DNA of 64,000 nt, taken from Achatina immaculata. Lineage: Eukaryota > Mollusca > Gastropoda > Stylommatophora > Achatinidae. The DNA lies in contig CM019714.1 of assembly GCA_009760885.1 (NCBI GenBank), positions 866,933 to 930,932 on the forward strand, in the 5' to 3' direction. How positions within the stretch are numbered: the first letter of the stretch is position 1; each line of letters begins with the position of its first letter. This document shows positions 11,500-23,125 of this stretch, in pieces. The notes under the pieces were generated by a model. That model did not search any database. It worked only from the letters and a program-made list of their open reading frames with translations, and was not told the origin of the DNA. A program made the translations under genes and the position numbers.

Positions 11500-12060
11500 T
11501 GCCTAGTACAGTGTGTCTACCTAACCTTGCTTAGGCAGTGTGTCTACCCAAACTTGTCTATTGCAGCGCGTCTACCTAACCTTGCCTAGTGCAGTGTGTC
11601 TAACCAACTGTGCCTAGTGCAGTGTGTCTACCCAACTGTGCCTAGTGCAGTATGTCTACCCAACCTTGCCTAGTGAAGTGTGTCTACCTAACCTTGCCTA
11701 GTGCAGTGTCTACCCAACTCTGCCTAGTGCAGTGCCTACCCAACCTTGCCTAGTGTAGTGCCTACCCAACCTTACCTAGTGCAGTGTTTACCTAACCTTG
11801 CCTAGTGCAGTGCCTACCCAACTTTGCTTAGTGCAGTGTCTACCCAACCTTGCCTAGTGCAGTGTCTACCCAACCTTACCTAGTGCAGTGTCTACCCAAC
11901 CTTACCTAGTGTAGTGTCTACCCAACCTTACCTAGTGCAGTGTCTACCCAACCTTACCTAGTGCAGTGTCTACCCAACCTTACCTAGTGTAGTGTCTACC
12001 CAACCTTACCTAGTGCAGTGTCTACATAACCTTACCTAGTGCAGTGTCTACCTAACCTTG
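11500..12060. repeat. 26-30-bp minisatellite
   Basis: About twenty copies of a unit containing CCTAGTGCAGTGTCTACC and CAACCTT. Early copies carry an extra GT (GTGTGTCTAC, 28-30 bp), while later ones settle to 26 bp and are more uniform, suggesting more recent expansion at the right-hand side. Confidence 0.93.
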
Positions 12061-12149
12061 CTGTGTCTGTGCATCCATCCTCGTCTTGTGGATCCCGAAC
12101 CCGTTGTGTGTCAGTGGAGCATCACATTCCTGTGAAAAGCCTGTACAAC

Positions 12150-12365
12150 ATCATCATCATCATCATCGTCATCATCCTTTTAATGTCCCTCATTGTATCT
12201 CCATTATTAGTTAGTAGTGACCCAAGATATTCAAAACTCTGCACTTCTTACAATTTTTCCTCATTGATACATATTTCATCTGTCTTATTTGTTTTGTCAG
12301 TGTCATCAATTTAGTTTTCTTCGCATTAAGATAGAGGTTTTGGTCTTCGCTGTTCTTAGGGACTG
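12150..12365 (-). pseudogene. LINE reverse transcriptase fragment
   Basis: On the minus strand short frames read LNAKKTKLMTL, then INEEKL, then FEYLGSLLTNNGDTMRDIKR, the usual succession of RT thumb-region motifs in non-LTR retrotransposons (N.KKTK.M followed by YLGS....DG). Frame changes separate the blocks and no RT catalytic box is present. A CAT trinucleotide run lies at its downstream end near 12150-12175. Confidence 0.6.
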
Positions 12366-12439
12366 ACATAATTAGTTTTTCCATTCATTTTTGTCTTGTG
12401 GACAGTAATGCTGTGCCTTAAGCGTATCTAATCTATATG

Positions 12440-12645
12440 GTGCTAGTGGCCATATTTTCTTGACCTTCAAGTCTTAGAAGTATATAGTTATATGGTATTA
12501 GTGGCCATATTTTCCCTGACCTGTCATGTCTTAGAAGTATATAGTTACATGGTGTTAGTGTCCATATATTCCTTGACCTGTCATGTCTTAAAGATATATA
12601 GTTATATGTCGTTAGTGGCCATATTTTCCTTGACCTGTCAGCACA
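12440..12645. repeat. ~60-bp tandem repeat
   Basis: Four diverged copies of a unit containing TTAGTGGCCATATTTTCC, TTGACCTGTCATGTC and TTAGAAGTATATAGTTA. Confidence 0.85.
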
Positions 12646-12743
12646 CTAGAGGGTGATATGGTCGGTATTCACGTCCGGCCGCCTTTCCTTCCCCAAGTCC
12701 AGAAGAAGTCTGGTACCCATTTCTACAGCTGCTTGACTGGGGC

Positions 12744-12817
12744 GCCTCTGACCGGATTCGAACCGCCGATTTTTGCCATGAGAGTCTGGTGCACTAACCA
12801 CTTCGCCATTCAGAGGC
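12744..12817 (-). repeat. tRNA-like sequence with intact acceptor stem
   Basis: Read on the minus strand, GCCTCTG at the start pairs perfectly with CAGAGGC at the end, enclosing 74 nt, a tRNA length. Inside are an A-box-like TGGCGAAGTGGTTAGTGCAC and a near-canonical B box GGTTCGAATCC. The anticodon arm is poor (CCA...TGG with an eight-base centre and mismatched outer pairs), so a working tRNA is doubtful. The flanking sequence suggests a tRNA-derived SINE head or a tRNA pseudogene. Confidence 0.55.
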
Positions 12818-13087
12818 CCATCGATTTGCACGGCGAGGAAAAAAAAAGACACAGGCTTTGTAGCACCAGGCACGCCGTCATATAACCCCTTCTTGTCTAT
12901 AGGTTCTTCAGCAAAATCTAACCGTTCATGTTTAGATGGTCCTTTCAATTATAATATGTTGGAGGTCTTGCTCCTCCTATCCTGAAACAAAAAAAATAAT
13001 TAGTGTACAAGTATACAACTATAGACAAAGCCACTGCAGTAAAACTGTCATACCAAAATGTATTAACTAGGAAAACAATTAGGAGCA

Positions 13088-13165
13088 GCTTTATTACTTA
13101 AAGAGTACACAGTTGTGACATTTCGGCGTGAGCCTTAATCATACAAAAACACACATGACGAAGAA
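13088..13165. repeat. Inverted repeat, left arm (pair with 14600-14690)
   Basis: The segment running through GCTTTATTACTTAA, ACATTTCGGCGTGAGCC and TTAATCATACAAAAACA is present in reverse complement at 14600-14690 with about 85-90 percent identity by eye. The arms lie about 1.5 kb apart and may bound a non-autonomous element or be two copies of one dispersed 3' end. Confidence 0.7.
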
Positions 13166-14599
13166 TTAGAGAGAGGAGATATAGATTCACATGAATCCTA
13201 TGTTAAAAATTCTAAATAAATGAACTGAACTGAGCGCTTGAAAGAATACGTAGATTTTCCGACGCTAGTTCAGAAATGCGACCACTGCTATGTTCAAAAT
13301 GAACAGACTGTCATGTGTGTGAATGTCACATGTTTGACATTTAACACTTGTTACTTTTTAACTGGTCTGATAACAAACGTGGCATTTCATCATATTTGTC
13401 ATAACTGAAGTTTCTGAAATCAGAATATGCATAACAAATCTGAACTGAATGCAGGAAGTCCCAAGAGAATAAGTAAAATAGACCCGCTTCAGAGCAAAGA
13501 GCACACCGATACTATAAGAAATGTACATACAAGAGCAATGACTTGACACAGATGAGAGACATTGCACAAGCTCATTCAACTTTCTCACCTTTTCTACCAT
13601 GACTATCAATAAAGATTGCTCACAGTTACTAAACTGCTTATCCTCAACGTTAATTAACTCTAAATAACAGCTCAGTGTTTTGCCAAAGGTTATTTATTAT
13701 TATGAATAAAGTCCCAGACTCATCCTTTCTCACTGACTCAGAAGTAAACTTACCTTGGCTCGTGTGTCATATTTGTTGGTCTAATATTTTCTTCATCAAA
13801 ACAACGGCTGTCATCTGATTACTCCTTATGTATTCACTCCTCTTCATCACTTTAGTCAAGATCAGAATTATTTCAAGCGTATTATCTGAATCTGACTCCA
13901 AATTAACAAAATATAATGTAGACATTGATACTCTGAACCCATCGTAAACAGGTGGCCATGACCTTTCATTGTTTACGACTTTTCACATGGTATCTTAAGT
14001 GTAAAATCAGCATAAAACATAATTTTTTGCATGAAAAGTGAGACTTAGACTTCCTTTGATAAATAAAAACAGTCGATGGGTATTATACAAAAACGGTGGT
14101 CTTATAGGAAGTACAAAAACTGTGATCTTATAGGATGTACAAAAATTGAGAACCGCTGCATTCAGGAATATGGAACGCTGTAACCACACGGGTAAAACTC
14201 GCTGTTCAGCTACACTTAACATTCTCTTCTTCAACAATTATAATCCCTCTCCACTAAGCTCCACTCCCTTCTCTCTTGTTATACATATTTCAGAATCTTC
14301 TCACGGCATCACATTACAACCCTCTACCCCAACTATAATCATCTATTTCACATTCTCCTAGCTAGGTTAATATTGTATCACTCTCTTTCTCCCATCCACG
14401 GTTTCCCCATCCACCATCCCCAGTTACGACCCACCGACCATACATCACAAGTCTCCATTTAAACAATCTCTACTCTCCACCATGCTCATTTCTGACACAG
14501 GGTCGAACAAGCCACATCTTCTTACAAGTTACAGCTAAGTGCTTTATTCATTTTTAAAAAAATATAGTAGTCATTTGAATCTTCACTTTATCTCCGCTA

Positions 14600-14690
14600 T
14601 TTCTTCGTCCTGTATGTTTTTGTATGATTAGGGCTTACGCCGAAACGTCACAACTTTGTAGTTGTTAAGTAATAAAGCTGTTTCTACTTT
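14600..14690. repeat. Inverted repeat, right arm (pair with 13088-13165)
   Basis: Contains TGTTTTTGTATGATTAGGGC, then TTACGCCGAAACGTCACAAC, then AAGTAATAAAGCTG, the reverse complement of the left arm. Confidence 0.7.
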
Positions 14691-15553
14691 TTTTCCTAGT
14701 TTATACATTTTGTACAAAAGGTGTAGTCTTATAGGAGGTTCTACTTTGTTGGATTCGAAGGAGGAAAGCAGTGCTGACGTTATGGTAGCGGTCAACACAA
14801 AATGTTCATACGTGTAAGACCAGTACAAGCACTGAACCAACCAGACAGACAACTTGGATGCAGACCACAGAGGGGTACATATACTGACCTTTGGGAACCA
14901 TATATTAATATAGGATAGCAAGGCTAACTAGACTCACAAAGGGCACAAAATATCTTGACACAGGTCTGTGTACAACAAAGTCAAAAGATTGACAACATTC
15001 ATGAAGTTGACCAGTGATAACGCGGAGAGGAAACACTCGCTTAAGAGACAAGAAGTGCAACTTCTCAAGATAATAAAAACAAGTGGCAACTTTTAGCCTT
15101 GAAACTTTGCGCTCTAGAAAATGGAAGAGCAGACTAAAGAACCAAAAAACTCACCAAGAGTTGCCAAAAATCTCATCCACATCCAACTTTCCTTCAAAAC
15201 AAATGTATCACTTGGGAACGAACGAACATACTTTATTTTTAAAGGGTTAAGAATTGAGCACGGAGGCCCGTCTACCATTCTGCCCTTCATCATACAGCTT
15301 TCACTCAGTCACAGTCATTCAGCATTTGTTAATGAGCATAATAATCATGAAGACACAAATAAATGATTACATAAATAAATAATAAACTTATCTCATGTCC
15401 ATACACTCTACACTCTGATTTATGCAACGACATGAAATAAACTTGCATTCTTACATTCATTCAAAAGTAACAAATTTATAGAAAAGCAGTATTTAATTTT
15501 TTTTTTTAAAATTACAACACTCAAGCCATACTTTAAACTACTTATAACTATGC

Positions 15554-16072
15554 TTAGGGAGGCATATAGTTCATATAAAACCGATGTTGACAAAGTTTAA
15601 AGTTATAAGAACGAATATAACTTTCAAGTTTTACGTGAATTGGTAGGGCATTCCAAAAGTGGGCCGCTGAATAAGAGAAACTTCTTTTAAACATGTCAAG
15701 CCTTGGTTTTGGGAGAATACAATTGCTTAAGCGTTGACTGTGTTTTGGCTTGGATTTAAACAACGACCACAGATAGGGTGGAGCATTGTGTGATATAATT
15801 TTATGAATTAATTTGACCTTTTTGAAAAGAAATCTCTTCTTGCGGGGTAGAATATCAAGATGTTTGTCCTTATTTGTAATAAGTGCTGCATGTTTGTCAT
15901 CTATAAGCTCTACTGCTCGGTTTTTTTTTTTAATATTGTCTATATTTTTCACATAATATTGTCTTGAAAGGCATGAGTGCCTCCACTTGATTGTGATTGG
16001 ACTACATATGATGTTTGCAACCATTTTGGTCCCTGAGTTCACTGGGTACGTCCACAGTGGACTGGTTTGCAA
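15554..16072 (-). pseudogene. LINE C-terminal fragment (172 codons open)
   Basis: The open frame ends with PKPRLDMFKRSFSYSAAHFW followed by NALP, the conserved end of jockey/CR1-like non-LTR RT proteins (SFSYSGA..WN.LP). Upstream KVKLIHKIISHNAPPYLWSL matches the helix-rich region that precedes it in those proteins. Only the extreme C-terminus is present: there is no RT catalytic motif and no endonuclease. The frame is free of stops, so this insertion is younger or better preserved than the other LINE pieces. The ATG is arbitrary because the fragment is 5'-truncated. Confidence 0.75.
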
Positions 16073-16264
16073 AGCGTTGTTCCTGATGATGACTGAAGTT
16101 TACTTTGGGTGACGTTCAATGGTACGGGGAGACTTGTGTTCCAGATTGGAGAGGAAGAGACAAGGATAAGAGTTTAACTATTCCTTATTGTGGTAGGTAG
16201 GCCAAATTGAGATACATACATGGAGATGTGGGGCATGTGGAGTCATTCAGAGTTTTAAAGGATC

Positions 16265-17150
16265 AGTGAACTATTCCTTACGAGAGAGAATCATAGATAG
16301 TGAGATGAGAGAGAATAATATAGTGTGTCGGGAGAGAATCATAGAGAGTATGACCAGAGAGAATCATATAAAGTGAGATGAGAGAATAATAGATAGTGTG
16401 ATGTGAGAGAATCATAGAGAGTGGACTGAGAGAGAATCAATGATAGTGTGATGAGAGAGAATCATAGAGTATGAAAATAGAGAATCATAGAGTTTGTAAC
16501 TAGAGAGAATCATAGATAGTGTGACGAGACAGAATCGTAGAGTGGAACGAGACAGAATCATAGAGAGTATGGCGAGAGATAATCATAGAATGTGATGAGA
16601 GAGAAAAATAGAGTGTGTGATGAGAGAGAATCATAGAGAGTGTGAAGAAAGATAATCATAGAGTATGATGAGAGAGAATCATACAGTGTGTGATGAGAGA
16701 GAATCATAGAGAGTGTGATGAGAGATAATCATAGAGTGTCATGAGAGAGAATCATAGAGAGTGTGACGAGAGAGAATCATAGTGTACCGAGAGAAAAACA
16801 TAGAGAGTGTGATGAGAGAGAATCATAGATAATGTGATGAGAGAGAATCATAGAGAGTGTGATAAGAGAGAATCATAGATAGTGATATGAGAGAGAATAA
16901 TAGAGTGTGTCGGGAGATAATCATACAGAGTATAACGAGAGAGAATCATATAAAGTGTGATGAGAGAATAATAGATAGTGTGATGGGAGAGAATCATAGA
17001 GAGTGTGATGGGAGAGAATCATAGATATTGTGATAAGAGATGAATAGATAGTGTGATGAGAGAGAATGATAGAGAGTGTGATCAGAGAGAATAATAAAGA
17101 GTGTGATGAGAGAAAATCATAGAGAGTATGACGATAGAGGATCATAGAAA
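16265..17150. repeat. ~25-bp GA-rich minisatellite
   Basis: About 35 irregular copies of units such as GAGAGAATCATAGAGAGTGT followed by GATGA. Unit length varies from 20 to 29 bp. It merges into the 54-bp array to its right, which contains the same core. Confidence 0.9.
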
Positions 17151-17905
17151 GTGTGATGAGAGAGAATCACAGAGAGTGTGAGGAGAGAGGATTAGTAATA
17201 GACAGTTCGTTTAGAGAAAATCACAGAGAGTGTGAGGAGAGAGGATTAGTAATAGACAGTTCGTTTAGAGAAAATCACAGAGAGTGTGAGGAGAGAGGAT
17301 TAGTAATAGACAGTTCGTTGAGAGAGAATCACAGAGAGTGTGAGGAGAGAGAATTATTAATAGACAGTTCGTTCAGAGAGAATCATAGAGAGTGTGAGGA
17401 GAGAGGATTAGTAATAGACAGTTCGTTGAGAGAAAATCATAGAGAGTGTGAGGAAAGATAATTATTAATAGACAGTTCGTTCAGAGAAAATCATAGAGAG
17501 TGTGAGGAGAGAGGATTAGTAATAGACAGTTCGTTGAGAGAAAATCATAGAGAGTGTGAGGAGAGAGAATTATTAATAGACAGTTCGTTCAGAGAAAATC
17601 ATAGAGAGTGTGAGGAGAGAGAATTATTAATAGACAGTTCGTTCAGAGAGAATCATAGAGAGTGTGAGGAGAGAGAATTATTAATAGACAGTTCGTTCAG
17701 AGAGAATCATAGAGAGTGTGAGGAGAGAGATTTAGTAATAGACAGTTCGTTCAGAGAGAATCATAGAGAGTGTGAGGAGAGAGAATTAGTAATAGACAGT
17801 TCGTTGAGAGAAAATCATAGAGAGTGTGAGGAGAGAGGATTAGTAATAGACAATTCGTTCAGAGAGAATCATAGAGAGTGTGAGGAGAGAGAACTGTTGA
17901 TGAGA
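17151..17905. repeat. 54-bp minisatellite
   Basis: Fourteen copies of a 54-bp unit made of the core AATCATAGAGAGTGTGAGGA plus a distinct half, TTAATAGACAGTTCGTT. It looks like the neighbouring ~25-bp GA-rich unit fused to a new segment and amplified. Because 54 is divisible by three, the plus strand has a frame of 18-residue repeats (RENHRECEERELLIDSSF) broken by a stop between 17461 and 17533. No initiation context or conserved domain supports coding. Confidence 0.93.
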
Positions 17906-17929
17906 GAGAAGTAAGCAGAGATTTTTGCA

Positions 17930-17992
17930 GAGAACGAGAGAGAGAGAGAGTGAGAGAGAGAGAGAGGGAAAGAGAGAGAGAGAGAAACAGTG
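17930..17992. repeat. GA-rich microsatellite
   Basis: A GAGAGA tract closing the GA-rich minisatellite block. Confidence 0.9.
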
Positions 17993-18119
17993 ATAGTTGA
18001 GAGAAATACAAAACTATGAGTAAAATTCTTCTTTACTTCTGACTTAACCGAAAGCGCACACATACACAAACATTTACAAATATATACACTCATGAAGCTT
18101 CAAGAAAAGTAGCTAGATC

Positions 18120-18500
18120 CGGCAGCGTGTGTAGACTAATTTTACTGCTAAATGATTGATATCTGTCACATCTTAACATCGGGCAGTGAGTAGCTTAATT
18201 TTACTCTGAACTGAGTGATATCTGTGCCATCTTAACATCGGGCAGTGTGTATAACTTGATTTTACTGTTAACTGAGTGATATATGTGCCATCTTAACATC
18301 GGGCAGTGTGTATAACTTGATTTTACTGTTAACTGAGTGATATCTGTGCCATCTTAACATCGGGCAGTGTGTATAACTTGATTTTACTGTTAGCTGAGTG
18401 ATATCTGTGCCATCTTAACACTGGGCAGTGTGTATAACTTGATTTTACTGTTAACTGAGTGATCTCTGTACCATCTTAACATCGGGCATTGTGTTTTGTC
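18120..18500. repeat. 61-bp tandem repeat, block 1
   Basis: About six copies of a 61-bp unit containing ATCGGGCAGTGTGTATAACT, TGATTTTACTGTTAACTGAG and TGATATCTGTGCC. Three more units sit at 20265-20400. Confidence 0.93.
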
Positions 18501-19394
18501 AGTTGTCATCAATTAAGTGTTACAGGCACATTTAAATATTGTATTCAACTGACAAGAAAGTGGACGTAACTATCAGAACACTGTATACGCAACTGATGTT
18601 TAGACTGTCAGAATCTCCTCATCATTTCTAAGTATATAGAAATCAGTGTCAGATACACTAGAACACAAGTTTATCACCTATTTATGTTACAAGCGTCAGT
18701 GTCAAGTTATCACGTTACGTTATTTCATTTATTTGTGATATTTACATGTTCCATAAAGTGTTATGTTGTACTGCATATACCATAAAGTATCATGTTGTAC
18801 TACACATACTATAAAGTGTCACGTTGTACTACGTATACTATAACGTGTCATGTTGTACTGCATATACCATGAAGTTTCATATTGTATTAGGGCCTAATTG
18901 TAGAAAAAATAAAAACCCAAAATGTATAGAAGAGTAATATTTTCTAGGAAAATTAAAATAGATTTTAAAATGATTCAATCTACTCTTTATTTATTAATTA
19001 TTACAGATTTTGTTTATTAATAATTGTTACATATTTTATCCATCAATAATTGTTACATATTTTGTATATCAATAGTTTCTACATATTTTGTCTATCAATA
19101 ATTGATACCTATTTTGTCTATCACTAATTTTTACTATTTTCTTCAATAATAATTTGTATATATTATGTGTATTAATAATCGTTACATACTTTCTTTCTTA
19201 ATAATTGGTACATATTTTATCAATAAATAGTTGCTAAATATTTTTTTCTATCAATAAGCATTAAATATTTTGTCTTGCTAATCCCTATCACGAATAAATC
19301 TTTCCTTGAACAGACCACATAATAATTTATATTAATTCATAGTCTATGTCAAAAGAAGAGTCTCTCCAGTTGGCCTGACATTTTATGACAGCAA
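18501..19394. repeat. AT-rich region with two short tandem families
   Basis: 18745-18885 holds about five 29-31-bp units (CATAAAGTGTCATGTTGTAC, TACATATA). 18990-19275 holds about nine 27-30-bp units built on AATAATTGTTACATATTTTG. The remainder is unique AT-rich DNA with no gene. Confidence 0.8.
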
Positions 19395-20264
19395 TAGCCG
19401 AGTCTGTCTAACGTAAAACATGTCTGTGCCTCTGTTCTGTGAGACTGTCTAACATAGAACATGTTTGTGTCTCTAGTGTGTGATCTATCAAACATAGAAC
19501 ATGTTTATGTCTCTAGTGTGTGATCTGTCTAACATAGAACATGTTTGTGTCTCTGGTGTGTGATCTGTCAAACATAGAACATGTTTATGTCTCTAGTGTG
19601 TGATCTGTCTAACATAGAACATGTTTGTGTCTCTGGTGTGTGAGTCTATCTAACATAGATCATGTTTGTATCTCTACTGTGTGAGTCTGCCTGACATAGA
19701 ACATGTTTGTGTCTCTAGTGTGTGACTCTGTCTAACATAGATCATGTTTGTGTCTCAAAAGTGTGAGTCTGTCACACATAAAACACGTGTCTATCTAGTG
19801 TGTGAACCTGTCAAACATAAAACATGGTGTGTGAGTCTATCTAACATAGATCATGTTTGTATCTCTACTGTGTGAGTCTGCCTGACATAGAACATGTTTG
19901 TGTCTCTAGTGTGTGACTCTGTCTAACATAGATCATGTTTGTGTCTCAAAAGTGTGAGTCTGTCACACATAAAACACGTGTCTATCTAGTGTGTGAACCT
20001 GTCAAACATAAAACATGGTGTGTGAGTCTATCTAACATAGATCATGTTTGTATCTCTACTGTGTGAGTCTGCCTGACATAGAACATGTTTGTGTCTCTAG
20101 TGTGTGACTCTGTCTAACATAGATCATGTTTGTGTCTCAAAAGTGTGAGTCTGTCACACATAAAACACGTGTCTATCTAGTGTGTGAACCTGTCAAACAT
20201 AAAACATGTTTGTGTCTCTGTGAGTCTGTCTAATATAGAACATGTTTGTGTCTCTAGTATGTTA
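19395..20264. repeat. ~40-bp minisatellite with 191-bp higher-order unit
   Basis: The basic unit is about 38-42 bp and contains CTAACATAGAACATGTTTGT and GTCTCTAGTGTGTGA. From 19635 a 191-bp block of about five variant units recurs at 19826 and 20017 with essentially no differences, so recent duplication acted on the larger block. Confidence 0.93.
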
Positions 20265-20400
20265 ACTGAGTGATATATCTGCTATCTTAACTGTTTATTT
20301 TACTGTTAACTGAGTGATATTTGTGCCTTCTTAACTTCGGGCAGTGTGTAGCTTAATTTTTCTGTTAACTGAGTGATATTTGTGCCATCTTAACTTTCTG
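20265..20400. repeat. 61-bp tandem repeat, block 2
   Basis: Two to three diverged copies of the same unit as 18120-18500 (GTTAACTGAGTGATAT, TGTGCCATCTTAAC, GGGCAGTGTGTAGCTT). The array has been split by about 1.75 kb of other repeats. Confidence 0.88.
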
Positions 20401-20539
20401 ATTGATGTAAAACGTTGTAGGATTTTATTTATTTTCCTTGTCCCCTAGTTTATGTGTGGAAATTTTATCTCAACAGCAAATTCTTTATTGTGAAATCATC
20501 TAAGGAAGAATAGTAAATACTCGCCAGGAAAAACAAGAA

Positions 20540-21985
20540 TAGTCAGACCCAGAACTGTGTGAATAGAAGGACATTTAGGATTCTGTGACGAGAAGGACAT
20601 CTAGGATTGTGTGACTAGAAGGACAACCAGGACTGTGATTAGTATGATATCTAGATCTGTGTTACTAGAAAGAAATCTAGATATGTGTGATTAGAAAGAA
20701 ATCTATGACTCTGTGACCAGATGAACATCTAGATCTGTGTGACAAGAAGGACATCTAGGTCTGTCTGATAATAAGGACATCTATATATGTGTGACTAGAA
20801 GGACATCATGATCTGTGTGACTAGAAGGACATCAAGATCTGTGTGACTAAACATCTAGGATTGTATGACTGGAAGGACATTCAGATCTGTGTGACTAGAG
20901 GCACATCAAGGAATGTGTGACTAAAAGGTCATCTGGATCTGTGTGATTAGAAGGATATTTAGGACTGTGTGATAGGATGACATCTAGATCTGTGTGATTA
21001 GAATGACATCTAAGATTGTGTGATTAGAGGGGCAAGTACGGGTGTCTGACTAGAATGACACCTAGGGCTATGATACTGGAAGGATGTCTAGGACTGTAAT
21101 ACTAGAAGAACATTTAGGATTGTAATGATAGATGGACATCCAGGAATGTGTGACTAGAAGGACATCTTGGACTGTGACTAAAAGGAAATCTATAACATTA
21201 TGACTGAATGGAGTTCTAGTACCGTGATAACAGAAGGACATCTAGTACTGTGTGACTAGAAGGACATCTAGATCTTTTTGATTAGAATGACTTTAAGGAC
21301 TGTGTGACTGGAAGGACATCTAGATCTGTGTGATTAGAATGACATCTAAGATTGTGTGATTAGAAGGACAAATATGGCTGTCTGACTAGAATGACATCAA
21401 GGCCTGTGATACTGGGAGGACTTCTAGGACTGTGATACTGAGAGGACATCTAGGACTGTGATACTGAGAGAACAACTAGGACTGTGATACTGAGAGGACA
21501 TCTAGGACTGTGATACTGAGAGGACATCAAGGACTGTGATACTGAGAGGACATCTAGGACTGTGATACTAGAAGGACATCTATGACTCTGTGACTATACA
21601 GACATATAGGACTGTGTGACCAGAAGGACATCTATTGCTGTATGACTAGAAAGAAATAAAGGATTGTGTGACTATAAAGCCATATAGGACTGTTTGACTA
21701 TAAAGACATATAGAACTGTGTGACTAGAAGGACATCTATTGCTGTGTGACTAGAAAGAAATAAAGGATTGTGTGACTATAAAGCCATATAGGACTGTGTG
21801 ACTATAAAGACATATAGGACTGTGTGACTAGAAGGTCATCTTTTGCTTTGTGACTAGAAAGAAATAAAGGACTGTGTGACTAGAAAGAAATAAAGGACTG
21901 TGTGACTAGAAAGAAATAAAGAATTGTGTGACTAGAAAGAAATAAAGGATTGTGTGTCTAGAAGAACATCCTGTACTGTGTGATT
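20540..21985. repeat. ~26-bp minisatellite
   Basis: Roughly 55 copies of a unit containing GTGTGACTAGAAGGACATCT and AGGACT. Sequence and length vary strongly on the left. On the right are sub-families: GATACTGAGAGGACATCT (21405-21560) and GACTAGAAAGAAATAAAGGA (21850-21950). Confidence 0.93.
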
Positions 21986-22644
21986 AGTAATGAAAGTTGA
22001 CTGAGGTGTATGGTTCGGTTTTAGTAAAATATAGAAATGGTGAATATAGTTGGCAGAAACAAGAATGTGTTCCAGAAGATTAGCATTGAAGCCAAATTAA
22101 GGATAATCATTAATAAAACATTAACTGATTTCCATCCATTCTGTCCTGACATCTCCTCTCACGCTCCTATAGCATCAACATTTCTCTCATTACTATCACA
22201 AATCAACAAAGCAATTTGTTTGAGATGCAGTTTTTTTTTAATTTTTTAATTTTTTTTTTTTGGGGAAATTCGGAAGAGATGGTGTCAGGTCATGTTTCCT
22301 GCGTCCTGTTCTTTCCTTACATTTATTCTGCTTATAGGAATCCATCAAGAGCAGGAAGGTTGGCAGTGAGAAATAAAGAGAAAAGAATGAATATCAATAT
22401 AAACAACAAAGACGGTAGTAGTAGTAACAGTCATAACAGTGCTAGCAGAAGAGGTACTTACAACACTAACTGTGCTGACACTATCATGTGCCGCTTTAAA
22501 AAAGTAAACCGGTTGTCAGAGAAACTATTATTTGTTCATGGGAAGTCAAATGCTAGAGGTCTGAACCTGGGCCTGTCTAATTCAAGGATGGGCAGACCCT
22601 AACAGAGATGAATGAGAAGTTTCTTCCTATCCATCTTCAGACAT
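21986..22644. other. Non-coding region
   Basis: Contains poly-T runs at 22230-22262. Open frames of 70 and 128 residues match no known family and are low-complexity. No gene is supported. Confidence 0.4.
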
Positions 22645-23125
22645 ATACCACATGTCTGGTAGGTGTCCTGATGTAGGTATACTGTTCCTCACTACAAGCA
22701 CAAGTCTGGTAGGTGTCCTGATGTAGGTATACTGTTCCTCACTACAAGCACAAGTCTGGTAGGTGTCCTTATGTAGGTATACTGTTCCTCACTACAAGCA
22801 CAAGTCTTGCAGGTGTCCTGATGTAGGTATACTGTTGCTCACTACAAGCACAAGTCTGGTAGGTGTCCTGATGTAGGTATACTGTTCCTCACTACAAGCA
22901 CAAGTCTGGTAGGTGTCCTGATGTAGGTATCCTGTTCCTCACTACAAGCACAAGTCTGGTAGGTGTCTTGATGTGGGTATCCTGTTTATCACTACAATCA
23001 CAAGTCTAGTAGGTGTCCTGATGTAGGTATCCTGTGTCTCACTACAAGCACAAGTCTGGTAGGTGTCCTGATGTAGGTAGGTGTCCTGATGTAGGTAGGT
23101 GTCCTGATGTAGGTATCCTGTTCCT
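22645..23125. repeat. 50-bp minisatellite
   Basis: About nine copies of a 50-bp unit containing TCTGGTAGGTGTCCTGATGT and TGTTCCTCACTACAAGCAC. At 23070-23115 a sub-unit of about 19 bp (GTCCTGATGTAGGTAG) has been re-amplified inside the last monomer. Confidence 0.95.

Larger units (their letters stand above)
12950..15550. other. Non-coding region
   Basis: No coding sequence recognised. It holds the inverted repeat pair listed separately, and AT-rich sequence from 15100 that is probably the 3' untranslated part of the minus-strand LINE at 15554-16072, including a TAAA/AAATAA-rich tract near 15358-15385. Confidence 0.45.

Noticed and set aside
17153..17914. Repeat protein with 18-residue RENHRECEEREL units
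   Set aside because: Explained by the 54-bp minisatellite. It contains an in-frame stop, lacks a start or flanking exons, and grades into the non-coding GA-rich array.
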